Source: Ilyonectria destructans
Taxonomy: Eukaryota; Ascomycota; Sordariomycetes; Hypocreales; Nectriaceae
DNA length: 64,000 bases
Assembly (NCBI GenBank): GCA_020740775.1
Contig: JAHEWK010000023.1
Location: 806,001-870,000 of the forward strand
Direction: 5' to 3'
Part shown: positions 1 to 10,232 of the stretch, piece after piece
Layout: each line of letters starts with the position of its first letter
How positions within the stretch are numbered: the first letter of the stretch is position 1
The notes under the pieces: model-generated
What the model was told of the DNA's origin: nothing
Databases searched by the model: none
Seen by the model: the letters and a program-made list of their open reading frames with translations, nothing else
Program-made: the position numbers and the translations under genes

Positions 1-229
1 CTGCGGATTGGCTATCGCATCTTATATTTCTTCGTCGGTATAAATCTCGTCTAGTTTCTGTGGTTGTTCGGTGCTGTTACTACCGCACCGTTAATATTCA
101 ATATGTATGGTTCGGCTACTGCCAGCACCGCGTAGTCCCGCAAGTCTCCGTCGTTCATCATGCTCAGTTTCACTGCATCCCTCTTCCCCACGTTAAGCTG
201 GAGGATCTGGAGGTTAGTATATATTGTTG
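1..229 (-). pseudogene. LINE ORF2 N-terminus (endonuclease), nonsense-mutated
   Basis: From about 215 downwards the minus strand encodes LQILQLNVGKRD, matching the start of the endonuclease-reverse transcriptase ORF2 at 6453 (FQVIQLNVRKQD). Two TAG codons, at 51-53 and 12-14, sit where the intact copy has Trp (HPKW and GRWP). Both are TGG-to-TAG, which is CpA-to-TpA on the other strand. Only the first ~75 residues of the endonuclease domain are in the window. Confidence 0.8.
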
Positions 230-1698
230 CTATGTATTTGTCGTACTCGGCAGTTGCGACTGAGCGATTCGTGTGGCCCTCCGCAGAGAGCGCACTTCGG
301 CTCGATCGCCTGGTACTGTGTGTGCTGGTGTTCCGTCTCTGCACATTTGCCACATCGCTGGGGCCTGTTACAGGTGAAGTCCTTGTGACCAAGCTCCCAA
401 CAGTTGTAGTATTGGACCGGGCCTTGGCGTTGCTTGAAAATGTTGGTGCTGGCCGACTCCCCAGCGAGGTGAAAGTATCTCTCTTCCAGCAAGTGTTGCG
501 TATCGCTTACCTTCGAAACGTAGATTACTATCGAGCCGTAGGATTTCCTATTCTTCTTGTTGCTGAGCCAGTATATCTTGGCAATCGTCACTCCGTTCTC
601 CTTTCCCAGCGCCTCCGCCGCGCCTGGCAGCACGTTGCCAGCTGAGGCCAGTACTGCTGCCCTGTTTGTACCGTTAATTTTGACCGGATATAGTTGGTCC
701 CTGAGGATTCTTGCGCCTGTGACTGCTGTCTTCTCCGCTGCTTTCTTGACGAGCTTCATCTCCGACTCGTCTCGGCAGATCACCTTAATACGGTCTGCGT
801 TCTTTGCGTTCCTTATTACGGCTGCATACCTCCAGTCCTGTCGGCCCTCCTTCTTTTGTATCTCCTCCTTAATAGCCTGTCGAATTCCTCCTACTTGCGC
901 TTTGCCCTTCTCCTCCTCGTTGACACGCGATATGTCGATAGTGCAGAAGAGAGTATCGGTAAGCGTGGACGGTGTTGTTTGTATCGACGAGAGCGTTTGA
1001 ACGTTGCTTGGCTGGCTTGACGGCGGGGTACGGGCTACGTCTGTATATAATGGGTGCGGGCTCGTCTGGGCGCTGTTGGCCTGAATACTTTTAGCTATCG
1101 CGTCTAGTTGCTCTCGCAACTGCTTTGTTTCTTCTACCGCTTGTTCTCTCACCTGCCTGAGCTGTTCACTCAGCTGCTTGCGCATCTGTTTCATCTCACG
1201 TGCTGTCTGTTCCTGCATGCTTCTGGTTTCCTCGGCCTTTTTCCGGTCGTCAGCCGCCTCGGCCCTGACAGTCCGTATCTCCTGCTGCAGTTGTCGGATT
1301 ATCTCCAGCTGATCGCTCGTCCCCTTTGCCGCTTTTCGCTGGTTCTCCATCAAAGCATCCCAGAGCCTCTCCGGCATCTGTTTCTGCTTGTCCATAAGAT
1401 GGCTCGACGTTTCCTGGAGCATCGTCTGGAGCGTCGTCTGGAACATCATCTGCACTAGCGATGAATCGCTGCGGGCCGCGCCATCCACGGCCTGCAGTCT
1501 CTCGTCCGCATTGTCCCAGCCGTTGTCGCCTGATGCCACTTGCTTTGTGCCGGCATTCTTCGATGTTCCGGCCTGGCTTGAGGCTACTTGCCAAAATTTT
1601 TGGGCTTTCGCGGTTGGTTTCACAGATCTCGACGAGCGACGCGTCGCGGTCACCGAATCCCCACCCCCGACAAAGATCTCCTCGGCAGTCGCGTCCAT
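214..1698 (-). pseudogene. LINE ORF1 (gag-like, zinc knuckles), damaged
   Basis: A 494-residue ORF1-type protein that would bind element RNA in the cytoplasm. Residues about 90-215 are a long Gln/Glu/Arg-rich coiled coil (many REQ and KQLREQ segments). The middle part matches the region before the knuckles in the ORF1 at 5150-6460. The C-terminus carries the gag-type cysteine cluster, but the first Cys of knuckle 1 has become Tyr (QYYNC where the intact copy has QCYNC). A later Cys is also Tyr (TQYQ versus SECQ). Both are TGC-to-TAC type changes. The frame is open, yet loss of zinc ligands means it is probably non-functional. Confidence 0.8.
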
Positions 1699-1861
1699 CT
1701 CCCAGTGCCACGTTCACGGCAGAGCCAACCTATCCTTTCGCCTAAAAGAGTGTCTCTGATGCAATATTATAATTAAAGACCGGCCTGGTCCCCTCTCCTC
1801 TGTGATAGAGTAGCAGTCAGCGGCGAGGCGGGAAAATTACAGTGGACGTTCTTCTACTAAC

Positions 1862-2086
1862 TCATACCGGACCATTCCGATCACTGGAAATGGGCTGACG
1901 GCCTGGATCAACCTTGATTCGGAGCCAAAAGATAATTACTTGAAGGATTGTTGGGACATTGTGGTGCGCTCTAAATGCGATCATGTCGCCCGGATAGCAG
2001 CTCTGCCCTGGGACTGCAAGATCGGCGATGATTACTTGGTATCCGAAGGGGATCGGAAAAGCCCAGTGATTAAGATTCCCCTCCAC
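1862..2086 (+). other. Unrecognised open fragment beside a Tc1 relic
   Basis: An open plus-strand stretch with protein-like composition (PITGNGLTAWINLDSEP, then DYLVSEGDRKSPVIKI). It has no start codon in a plausible place and breaks at the Tc1 remnant that begins at 2088. I do not recognise the family. It may be an exon of a disrupted host gene or the worn 5' part of another element. The stretch 1700-1860 shows no gene. Confidence 0.3.
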
Positions 2087-2087
2087 C

Positions 2088-2342
2088 CAGGATTGGCCGC
2101 CTTATTCACCAGATTTGAACCCTATCGAGAACGTTTGGCACCTTCTTAAGCGTGCCATTAGAAAGAAGTTCCCCCATCTAGCGAAATTGACAGATGACGA
2201 AGAAAACCGGGCAGAGTTGCTCAAATGCGCCGAGGTGGCGTGGGCTGCTATTAACCAGTGCTAAATTCGGGGTATACTTGAGTCACTCCCCAACCGGCTG
2301 CGTGCAGTCATTCAGGCTAGGGGTTGGTGTACTAAATATTGA
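2088..2342 (+). pseudogene. Tc1/mariner transposase C-terminal remnant
   Basis: Translation gives DWPPYSPDLNPIENVW, the hallmark block holding the third catalytic acidic residue of Tc1-type DDE transposases. It is followed by the usual helical C-terminus, ending RLRAVIQARGWCTKY and a stop. One in-frame TAA at 2262-2264 probably replaces a CAA codon (C to T before A). Nothing N-terminal to the DWPPYSPD block was found, so only about a fifth of the enzyme remains. No inverted repeats were recognised. Confidence 0.85.
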
Positions 2343-2465
2343 AGGACGTCACTGGGGCATCATTTTGATATACATCAATCTTATTTTAGCCTTCATTTGG
2401 CTGATTTATTGACTCATGAAGTTATGCGTGATGAACAGCGCGGTGGGCTCATGTGCGGGGTGGAC

Positions 2466-4513
2466 TCAGACTTTTGGCCGCTGACTGTAACGAATGGATT
2501 CCAGCAGCTTGATGACCGCCGCATGCCCCTCCCGTGCTGCCCACGACAGCGGCGTCCGGCCAGAGTTATCTTTTGACTCGAAATCGGCACTCTTCTCAAG
2601 TAGCAACTTAACAACTGTATCGTGCCCCTTCTGTGATGCACAGGACAGCGGGGTCTGGCCAGAGTTATCTTTTGATTCGAGGTCGGCGCCCTTCTCGAGC
2701 AGCAATCTGACGACTGCCTCGTGCCCCTTCTGTGCTGCCCATAAGAGTGGCGTCCGGGCCCAGTCCTTGTCTTTTGACTCGAGGTCGGCACCCTTCTCAA
2801 CGAGCAATTTGACGACTGCCTCGTGCTCCTCCTGTGCTGCCAACGACAGCGGCGTCCAGCCAGAGTTATCTTTTGACTCGAGGTCAGCGCCCTTCTTGAG
2901 TAGCAATTTTATGACCGCCTCATGCCCCGTCCATGCTGCCCACGACAGCGGCGTCCGGCCAGAGTTATCTTTCGACTCGAGGTAGGCGCCGTTCTCGAGC
3001 AGCAATTTAATGACTGCCTCGTGCCCCTCCTGTGCTGCCCAAGATAGCGGCGTCCGACCATCTATGCCTCTGGAGTTAACGTTGACGCCCTGGATGGTAA
3101 GAAAAAGTTTGACGATACCCTCGTGGCCGTTCTCAGCGGCATAGGATATTGGCGTTCGTTGTTCCTCATCTTTATTGTCCAAGTCACCTGTTGTAAGTGA
3201 AAGTAGATCAAGGGTTGCCTCGTCGCCAGTCCAAGCCGCCCAGTGCAGCACGGTTAATGATCCCCCCAATAGGAGAGACTGGGTCATCTGCTGCTGGATA
3301 CCGTGCAGGTACTTTTCTGTCTTTTCAGAGACTTCTTTGACGCTGAGAAAGTCGTTTGGTCCAACGTCCTTCACGGGCTCAATTTGAAGTCTTCGGTACG
3401 GGCCCAGAGGAATGCTTCTGATACTCTTTTGGTGTTGATTACGAATAGTATCGTAAATTTTCTAGGATAAAGTCAGTCAATCCCGATAAATGGAAGATGT
3501 TCATACCTTCGGGTCCCTCAGCCCTTCCTTCGCTCTTGACATTTCATCTTCCGGGGCCCGACGATGTTGAAACATGGAGAGGATGGGAAGAAATGGAGGA
3601 GGATAAGCCAAGAGAAGAAGGTCATGAATATCGTCCACCTCAATGTCTCCTGCTCCAATACTGATTATTGCATGGATTGGTTCGTCGGGGAATAACTTCT
3701 CAACCTCCCTGACAGCCAGCTCAGTTGGGTCTATGAGACCAAGAGGGTAACCCTTATCCAAAAACGAGATGTTGGATCCGTCGGCTGCTGGAAGAGTCAC
3801 TTCTGCAAACAGCCCTCGTGCTGCAGAGATTGCTGCCGCCGCCTGAGGGATAGTAGTGATGTCAGAGACCTCCTCATCGGGAGATGGGTAGGTTCTGATG
3901 CAGACAACTCCTTCACCCTTTCGTACACCATAGACGAACCTAAGATAGTTAGGAACATACCCACCGGTTGGTCTAAATCCGTTCATGAAGTCTTACACTT
4001 TGGTTGCTCTGGTTGGATCTTTCAGCGGCAATCCTTTAGGGTAGTATTTTCGGACAATTTGATCCATCACCATCTCCAACTTCCTTATGTCAAAGAGAGG
4101 CGGCGCAGCACCGTACCATTCTCTCTGAAGCATAAGAGACGACAGCTTCCAGTACTCACTCATGGACTGTGACACGGTGAGCTTGAGACAGCCGAGAAGA
4201 AGGGCGAGAACTCTGTTGGGGTAAGCTGATAGTAAGCCCGCGTAATTGAAGCCAGCGAAGGAGGCGGAGCATACCCTCCCATGCCCGCGCCAGTGATGCA
4301 CCTAAAGTGATCGCAGGGCTTGGCCTCTTCACCTCCTTGTCCGGTTGGGACATCCTCCATGACTTTCGCGAGGATCATTAGGCTACTGAGCCCTCTGATA
4401 CCGCCACCATCTAGTGCTTGAGTCAGCCCCGCGCCTCACGCGGTATGGACATTTGCTAGACTTCTCTTACCCAGCGAGAGAACCCGCAAAGGTTGCTCAG
4501 GGCCGCCCGACAT
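2466..4513 (-). CDS. Patatin-like protein with C-terminal ankyrin repeats, nucleophile Ser missing
   Basis: Reconstructed as five exons: 4513-4471, 4416-4275, 4212-3997, 3939-3507 and 3461-2466. The four GT-AG introns are 45-62 bp and join in frame. The start codon is at 4513 (MSGGPEQPLRVLSL). The oxyanion motif DGGGIRG lies near residue 16. The expected GxSxG nucleophile elbow reads GAGMGG, so Ser is replaced by Gly. The later DGG/DGA motif reads DKG. Hydrolase activity is therefore doubtful and the domain may be a pseudoenzyme. From about residue 330 follow eight ankyrin repeats (consensus RTPLSWAAQEGHEAVIKLLL), nearly identical to one another. Such patatin-repeat proteins resemble fungal NOD-like/allorecognition receptors without the nucleotide-binding domain. 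All exons are open, so it is probably expressed. Confidence 0.85.
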
Positions 4514-4988
4514 TTGCTTCTCGGTTGAATTTATGCGTTAAAGATCTGAGAGAAGGTGTGCCGCGGGTTAGAAGTTTGCAAAGCAGACGCGGCTCAGCTT
4601 TGTCGTGGCTGGGGGCCGATTGTTTTTACCTTTGGGGTTGGGCAAAGAGTCAGCTGCTAATTAGTAATTACGTCACACTCCGCCGTTCTCCACATCCGAC
4701 TCCGGTCGGTAGGTACCTGGTTCCTTGCGAATGTTACCTCGATAGTATGTGTCCAGTACTTCCCAATACTAGGAATGAACGTACCACAGAGAGCCAATCA
4801 CTTCGCGGGCCACCACACCACTCTACGACTCTGGACACACAGAAATGACGAGGACACTTGCCATGCATATCTGCATAGGGTGATGCATAACTTACTCCAA
4901 CACGGCATGCACGCAATATGCAGGTGGCTGCTTAGCAAATCGCAGGCGGTGGGTTGGCTCCAATTTTAAACGCATTGGATGTCTACAT
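4514..4988. other. Upstream region between divergent patatin genes, left of the LINE
   Basis: No gene is supported here. Together with 10504-10723 it formed the original roughly 700-bp intergenic region between the two divergent patatin genes before the LINE inserted. Small ORFs on both strands lack recognisable domains. Confidence 0.6.
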
Positions 4989-4999
4989 CATATTGACGT
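4989..4999. repeat. Left target-site duplication of the LINE
   Basis: CATATTGACGT directly precedes the 5' end of the LINE and recurs exactly after its 3' CCAT tail at 10493-10503. Confidence 0.85.
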
Positions 5000-5149
5000 G
5001 ATCTGTTTCAGACACTGGTAGATAGTCCCTGGTTTTCTGAGAGGGAGAGCTCCAGGAAGTCGGACACTTCTCGAAATCTCATTATTTATCTTCTTTATAA
5101 CTTTTGAAATACCCGGTAGCCGCTTGGCGGAGATTCAGGCCTTTGGCGG

Positions 5150-6460
5150 ATGTCTGGTGTTGCGAACCCCGCTTCAGACGTCATTGTCGTCATGGAAGGC
5201 GAACCGGATGTTCCGGGCGGGGGATATCATCGTCCCCTGCGTAAAAGGACCAGAACGACGAGGGCATTGGAATCCGAACAGCAAAATGGTGATATGGAAT
5301 GGCAGGAGGAGGAGAGCAGTGAGGAAGCTCTGAGTCACACCAGAACTAAGAAAAGGACCACGCCTAAGGCAGCTGGCAGCATGACGGAGGCAATCCAGGG
5401 TCTGGAACGACTCCTAGAACAAGACTTCAATAAGAGAATGGCAACGATGAAGGCAGAGTTTCAGCTCGAGTTTACAAAACTTAGCGACCGCATGGCTGAA
5501 GAAGTCACTAGGACCACGGCCCAGATGGCACAAGAATTATCTCAAGTCCGAGAGCAGCTTACCCAGGTTTGCAGCGAGTTGGAGCAGACCCGGCTACAAC
5601 TGGACGCCTTAAACAATGCTCATGCAGCAAGGTCGCCTGGTCAGACATATGCAGATGCTGCTAGAATGACGCCTGCTAGTATCACCACTCAAAGCCCATC
5701 CACGGTCCGATCAGCAACCCCGGAACCGATGTTCTGCACAGTAGACACATCTAGGGTGCCCGAGGATCATATTGGAGATACTGCACCAGCAGTCATTCGC
5801 AGGACCATTGAACAGGAAATGCGAGCATCCAGCGACCAACCTAGCTGGCGATGTGTTGCGGTAACCAGAGATGGACGAAATACCAAGCGCCTGAGGATCA
5901 TCGGTAGGAATGAGGAAGAATTGAAGAGGATCAAGATGATCATCGAGGCCAAGAAGGCCCCAGGCACGAGGGTGCTCCGAGACCAACTGTACCCCGTCAA
6001 AGTTGACAATGTGAACCGTACCGCCGTCCTTGACCAGGAAGGCAAGGTCCTCCCTGGAGCAATGGAAGCCTTGGGCCAAGAGAACGAAATCCAAATTGCA
6101 AAGATCGCCTGGTTGAGCCGAAAGGACAGCGCAAAGGCGTATGGATCCATGGTGGCATACCTTACCAAAAACAGCGATGCTAGGAGACTCCTACAGGAAC
6201 GCTACTTCCTTGCAGCCGGTGAATCGGCATACACCAACGCGTTCGAGCGGAGAACCGGACCGATACAATGCTACAACTGCCAGGAGCTTGGCCATAAGGC
6301 CTTCTCGTGCAGCAAGAATCGGGTATGTGCGAGATGCGCCGCCGAAGGCCATCATCATAGTGAGTGCCAGACGCAGGTACCCAAGTGTGTGCCCTGTGGT
6401 GGACCGCACGAGTCGTTCAGCAGAAGCTGCCCGAAACTCTATCCTACCCGGCATGAGTAG
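5150..6460 (+). CDS. LINE ORF1 protein (gag-like RNA-binding, three CCHC-type fingers)
   Basis: A 436-residue protein that should coat LINE RNA as a chaperone. Residues ~1-75 are basic and acidic patches with an NLS-like TKKRTTPK. Residues ~75-145 are a coiled coil (MAQELSQVREQLTQV). Residues ~185-350 are the conserved mid-domain. At the C-terminus come two CX2CX4HX4C knuckles (CYNCQELGHKAFSC and CARCAAEGHHHSEC), then CVPCGGPHESFSRSC. The ATG at 5150 follows a 150-bp leader. The stop overlaps the ORF2 start (ATGAGTAG), which suggests termination-reinitiation for making ORF2 protein. Confidence 0.9.
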   Translation: MSGVANPASDVIVVMEGEPDVPGGGYHRPLRKRTRTTRALESEQQNGDMEWQEEESSEEALSHTRTKKRTTPKAAGSMTEAIQGLERLLEQDFNKRMATMKAEFQLEFTKLSDRMAEEVTRTTAQMAQELSQVREQLTQVCSELEQTRLQLDALNNAHAARSPGQTYADAARMTPASITTQSPSTVRSATPEPMFCTVDTSRVPEDHIGDTAPAVIRRTIEQEMRASSDQPSWRCVAVTRDGRNTKRLRIIGRNEEELKRIKMIIEAKKAPGTRVLRDQLYPVKVDNVNRTAVLDQEGKVLPGAMEALGQENEIQIAKIAWLSRKDSAKAYGSMVAYLTKNSDARRLLQERYFLAAGESAYTNAFERRTGPIQCYNCQELGHKAFSCSKNRVCARCAAEGHHHSECQTQVPKCVPCGGPHESFSRSCPKLYPTRHE

Positions 6461-9400
6461 GATGTTTCAGGTAATCCAACTGAATGTGAGAAAACAGGAT
6501 ATGGTACATGAAAGCCTAATGAACGATAAGCGACTCCAAGATTTTGCAGTTATAGCGATCCAAGAACCACAGGCACGGAAAATTGACGGCAAACTTCTCA
6601 CAGTCCCCATGGGACACCCCAAATGGATCAAAATGGTTCCCACAATTTGGAGAGATGGCAGATGGCCAATCCGGAGCATGTTGTGGGTGAATAGGGATTT
6701 GGAGGCCGAGCAAGTACCAATACAGTCCCCGGACTTGACAGCAGCAACCATACGACTTCCGGACCGAATAGTGTTGGTCGTGTCAGTGTACGTGCCGGGG
6801 GGCAAGCCTCAGACTCTTCGACACACATGCCATACCCTGCACCAGGTGATCCTCGACCTCAGGAGCAGGACAGGGATGGTGGTGGACGTCTTACTGGCAG
6901 GAGATTTTAACCAGCACGACCGGCTGTGGGGAGGAGACGACGTGCCATTGGTAAGGCAAAGCGAGGCCGAACCGATCATCGACCTCATGAACGAACACGG
7001 TCTTTGCAGCCTTCTCCCGAGAGGCACAAAGACATGGCAAGGCCCCGACAAGGAAAGCACAATCGACCTGGTGCTGGCGACGGCGGAAGTGGCAGACGAA
7101 ATGGTGACGTGCTCCATACACCCGACAGAACACGGATCGGACCACCGGGCGATCCAAACGACGTTCGATCTCGCGAGGCCTGATCGGATTGCCGCGGAAA
7201 GACTGTTGTTCAAGAATGCACCATGGACAACAATCAGAACCAGGGTGGAGGACAATCTCCGAGAGCTTCCCTGGACTGTCGGCGTGCAGGAACAGACAGA
7301 CCAGTTAATGAGGGTCATCCTCGAGGCGATCCACGAGCTGACGCCCCGAGCACAACCAGTACCGTACGCGAAGCGCTGGTGGACGAAGGATTTGACAAGA
7401 CTTCGGCAGGTGTATACGTTCTGGCGGAATCAGGCCAGGGTACAGCGGCGAGCAGGTCAGATGAGGCACGACCTGGAAAGACGGGCCAAGGAAGCATCCA
7501 AGGAGTACCATGATGCCATCCGGAAACGGAAGAAACTGCACTGGGACGATTTCCTGGCAGAAGATGTCAACATATGGAAGGCGGCCAAATACTTGAAACC
7601 TGGAAAAGACATCATGGACAACAGGGTACCCCCTTTGAAGAGACAAGACGGCTCCACCACGAAAGATAGGGTGGAGCAGGCAGAGGAGCTGTTCAGCACG
7701 TTCTTCCCGCCGTTGCCGGCCAGGATTGAAGATGAAGGTGACCGACCGCAACGGAGGGAAGTGCACATGCCAGACCTCACCATGGAGGAAGTTGAAGGAA
7801 AAGTGCTATCAGCGAAACCTTGGAAAGCGCCTGGAGAGGATGGTCTGCCAGCAATGGTGTGGAAACAGCTTTGGCTAGTGGTTAGATACCGTGTCTTGCA
7901 CCTCTTCGACTCATCCCTCAGGGATGGTGTGGTACCCCACCAATGGAGGAGTGCGAAGATCATCCCGCTAAAGAAAGCAGATAAGGGAGACTACACAGTG
8001 GCCAAGGCATGGAGACCGATATCGCTGCTGTCAACACTGGGCAAGATACTCGAGGCAGTCGTTGCAGAGCGGATATCCTATGTTGTGGAGAGCTATGGAC
8101 TGCTGCCCGCAAACCACTTCGGGGCAAGGAAGCGAAGGTCAGCCGAACAAGCACTGATACTGCTGCAGGAGCAGATCTATAAGGCATGGAGGGCCGGCAG
8201 GGTGCTCAGTCTAATCAGTTTCGACGTCAAAGGCGCTTACAATGGAGTGTTCAAAGAACGACTACTGGAGAGGCTGAAGGCGAGAGGCATACCTGGTGGA
8301 CTGGTGAGATGGATTGACGCCTTCTGCTCTGGACGAATGGCCACCGTGGTGGTAAATGGGCACACGTCACAGCTACGGGAGTTGCCACAGGCAGGTCTCC
8401 CGCAAGGATCACCGCTGTCGTCGGTGTTGTTCTTGTTCTTCAATGCAGATTTAGTGCAGAGAAGAATCAACGCAAGAGGTGGTTCGATGGCATTCGTGGA
8501 CGACTACTCAGCCTGGGTAGTGGGACCAACAGCGGAGGAGAATCGAGCCGGCATCCAATCAATTATAGACGAAGCACTGGGCTGGGAAAGACGGAGCGGT
8601 GCGACGTTCAACGGAGACAAAACGGCCATCGTGCATTTCACGCGAAACGCCGCGCGTACCAGCGACAAACCGTTCATGATCAAAGGAAAAGTAGTCAAAC
8701 CCAAAGCGAGCGCCAAGATCCTGGGAGTGGTCATGGACGCGAAACTGCGGTACAAGGAACACATAGCTAGAGCCGCCGCAAAGGGGCTCTCGGCTGCTAT
8801 GTGTTTGAGAAGACTGAAAATGCTGTCACCGCGGACGGCAAGACAACTGTTCGTAGCAACAGTAGCTCCCACCATGGACTATGCGTCCAGCGTGTGGGCG
8901 CACTCATGTGGCATTAGAGAAGCTGCTTGGCTGGACAAGGCACAGATGGTTGGAGCACAGGCGATCACGGGAGCTTTCCGGACCGTCGCAACGGCGGTGG
9001 CAGAGGCCGAAGCTAGCATCCAATCGGTGCAAGAACGGCATGCGCAAGCGGCAACAAGGTTTTGGATCAACCTCCGGACCCTTCCCAGGACACACCCGTT
9101 GGCGACACTGAAAGTGAAAGTGTGTCGCCGATTCGTATCGCCGATGCAGAGGATTGCTCAAGTACAAGGGGAAACAGCCACTGAACGAATGGAGATCATT
9201 CGGGAGTACGCGTTACCACCATGGCGAGACCGTATCCCGGTGTCGTGCGACCCTGACCGGGAGAGAGCGGCGGAAGAAGCAAAGAGGGTGGATGGCATAG
9301 TCATTGCCACCTGCTCCTCGCAGAGAAGGGGCATGGTAGGCATGGGAGGTGTCGTACGAGACACGGCGATCAATAACGATGACGAGGTAGTGGCCAGCTA

Positions 9401-10232
9401 CTCCATCACTCTCGGATTGACGGAGGAGCTGAACCTATACATCGCCGAGCTAGGAGCTATAGAGATGGTATTGAGATGTATGCCGTCTGGACTCTGCCGG
9501 CGGGATATGACTGTCATGACGAGCAGCCGCTCCGCACTAGAAGTCATACGGCGGCCACGACAACAATCCGGCCAACAGATCATACGGCAAATATACGACC
9601 ATATCAAGCGTCTCGAAGACGAGGGCCACTCTCTCCGGATGTTGTGGGTTCCAGCAGGAGAAGAGGATTTCGCGCTGGGAACAAAAGCCAAAGCAGCAGC
9701 GCGGAAGGCCACAGAAGGAGAATGCAGACCAGACGTGCCACCACATCTAGCAAGATCCACAAGGATAAGACTAGCGATAACCAAGCAGCGGCAAACAAGA
9801 ACACTACCAGAAAGAGTCGGGAAATACTCGAAGCAGATAGACACGGCACTGCCAAGCAAGCATACCCGTACTCTATATGACCCGCTGAAGAGGAAGGAAG
9901 CAGACGTACTGTCGCAGCTCCGCACCGGAATGGCGAGACTTAACAGCTTTCTGTGCAAGATAGGAGCAATGGAATCGGACACTTGCGAATGCGGGCAAGC
10001 ATCAGAGACAGTGGAACACTTCCTATTCCGCTGCACAAAATGGACCGCGCAACGAGAAGGCATGCTGCGATGCTCACAGACAAAGATGGGAAACCTATCA
10101 TACTTCCTGGGAGGAAAGGCGGCGTCTGACGGTGACAAATGGGCGCCAGACATGCGGGCAGTACGGGCGACGATCAAATTTGCCATTGCAACGGGGAGGC
10201 TTGACATGGACCAGAAGCCTCAGGCACACTAA
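6453..10232 (+). CDS. LINE ORF2: endonuclease, reverse transcriptase, degenerate RNase H
   Basis: A 1259-residue polyprotein that nicks target DNA and primes cDNA synthesis on it. The chosen ATG at 6453 overlaps the ORF1 stop; the frame is open further upstream but homology starts at FQVIQLNV. The apurinic-type endonuclease (residues ~1-230) shows EPQ, LLAGDFNQHD and HGSDHR motifs. The reverse transcriptase (about 430-760) has WRPISLL, SFDVKGAYNGV, GLPQGSPLSSVLF and the catalytic FVDDYSAW. The RNase H-like region (~940-1085) keeps ELGAIE, but the usual TDGS and TDS acidic sites read ATCSS and TSS, so it looks catalytically dead. A CXCX7HX4C-like finger (CECGQASETVEHFLFRC) lies near the end. 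Confidence 0.93.
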   Translation: MSRMFQVIQLNVRKQDMVHESLMNDKRLQDFAVIAIQEPQARKIDGKLLTVPMGHPKWIKMVPTIWRDGRWPIRSMLWVNRDLEAEQVPIQSPDLTAATIRLPDRIVLVVSVYVPGGKPQTLRHTCHTLHQVILDLRSRTGMVVDVLLAGDFNQHDRLWGGDDVPLVRQSEAEPIIDLMNEHGLCSLLPRGTKTWQGPDKESTIDLVLATAEVADEMVTCSIHPTEHGSDHRAIQTTFDLARPDRIAAERLLFKNAPWTTIRTRVEDNLRELPWTVGVQEQTDQLMRVILEAIHELTPRAQPVPYAKRWWTKDLTRLRQVYTFWRNQARVQRRAGQMRHDLERRAKEASKEYHDAIRKRKKLHWDDFLAEDVNIWKAAKYLKPGKDIMDNRVPPLKRQDGSTTKDRVEQAEELFSTFFPPLPARIEDEGDRPQRREVHMPDLTMEEVEGKVLSAKPWKAPGEDGLPAMVWKQLWLVVRYRVLHLFDSSLRDGVVPHQWRSAKIIPLKKADKGDYTVAKAWRPISLLSTLGKILEAVVAERISYVVESYGLLPANHFGARKRRSAEQALILLQEQIYKAWRAGRVLSLISFDVKGAYNGVFKERLLERLKARGIPGGLVRWIDAFCSGRMATVVVNGHTSQLRELPQAGLPQGSPLSSVLFLFFNADLVQRRINARGGSMAFVDDYSAWVVGPTAEENRAGIQSIIDEALGWERRSGATFNGDKTAIVHFTRNAARTSDKPFMIKGKVVKPKASAKILGVVMDAKLRYKEHIARAAAKGLSAAMCLRRLKMLSPRTARQLFVATVAPTMDYASSVWAHSCGIREAAWLDKAQMVGAQAITGAFRTVATAVAEAEASIQSVQERHAQAATRFWINLRTLPRTHPLATLKVKVCRRFVSPMQRIAQVQGETATERMEIIREYALPPWRDRIPVSCDPDRERAAEEAKRVDGIVIATCSSQRRGMVGMGGVVRDTAINNDDEVVASYSITLGLTEELNLYIAELGAIEMVLRCMPSGLCRRDMTVMTSSRSALEVIRRPRQQSGQQIIRQIYDHIKRLEDEGHSLRMLWVPAGEEDFALGTKAKAAARKATEGECRPDVPPHLARSTRIRLAITKQRQTRTLPERVGKYSKQIDTALPSKHTRTLYDPLKRKEADVLSQLRTGMARLNSFLCKIGAMESDTCECGQASETVEHFLFRCTKWTAQREGMLRCSQTKMGNLSYFLGGKAASDGDKWAPDMRAVRATIKFAIATGRLDMDQKPQAH

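Larger units (their letters stand above)
1..1760 (-). mobile_element. Degenerate Tad-like LINE, running off the left edge
   Basis: A non-LTR retrotransposon lies on the minus strand, 5' end near 1760. It holds a complete-looking ORF1 (214-1698) and the first part of ORF2 before the window edge. Both ORFs are related to, but clearly diverged from, the intact LINE at 5000-10492, so this is a different subfamily. Damage is mostly G-to-A in the coding sense (Trp to stop, Cys to Tyr), as expected from RIP. The 3' half, with reverse transcriptase and tail, lies outside the window. No target duplication could be checked. Confidence 0.85.

Noticed and set aside
60..1759. Plus-strand ORFs opposite the LINE relic (for example 160-645, 557-1000, 1108-1458)
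   Set aside because: Antisense shadows of the minus-strand ORF1, with no domain of their own.
6141..6452. N-terminal extension of LINE ORF2 beginning at 6141
   Set aside because: It overlaps the zinc-knuckle part of ORF1 in another frame. Homology with the other LINE begins at 6453.
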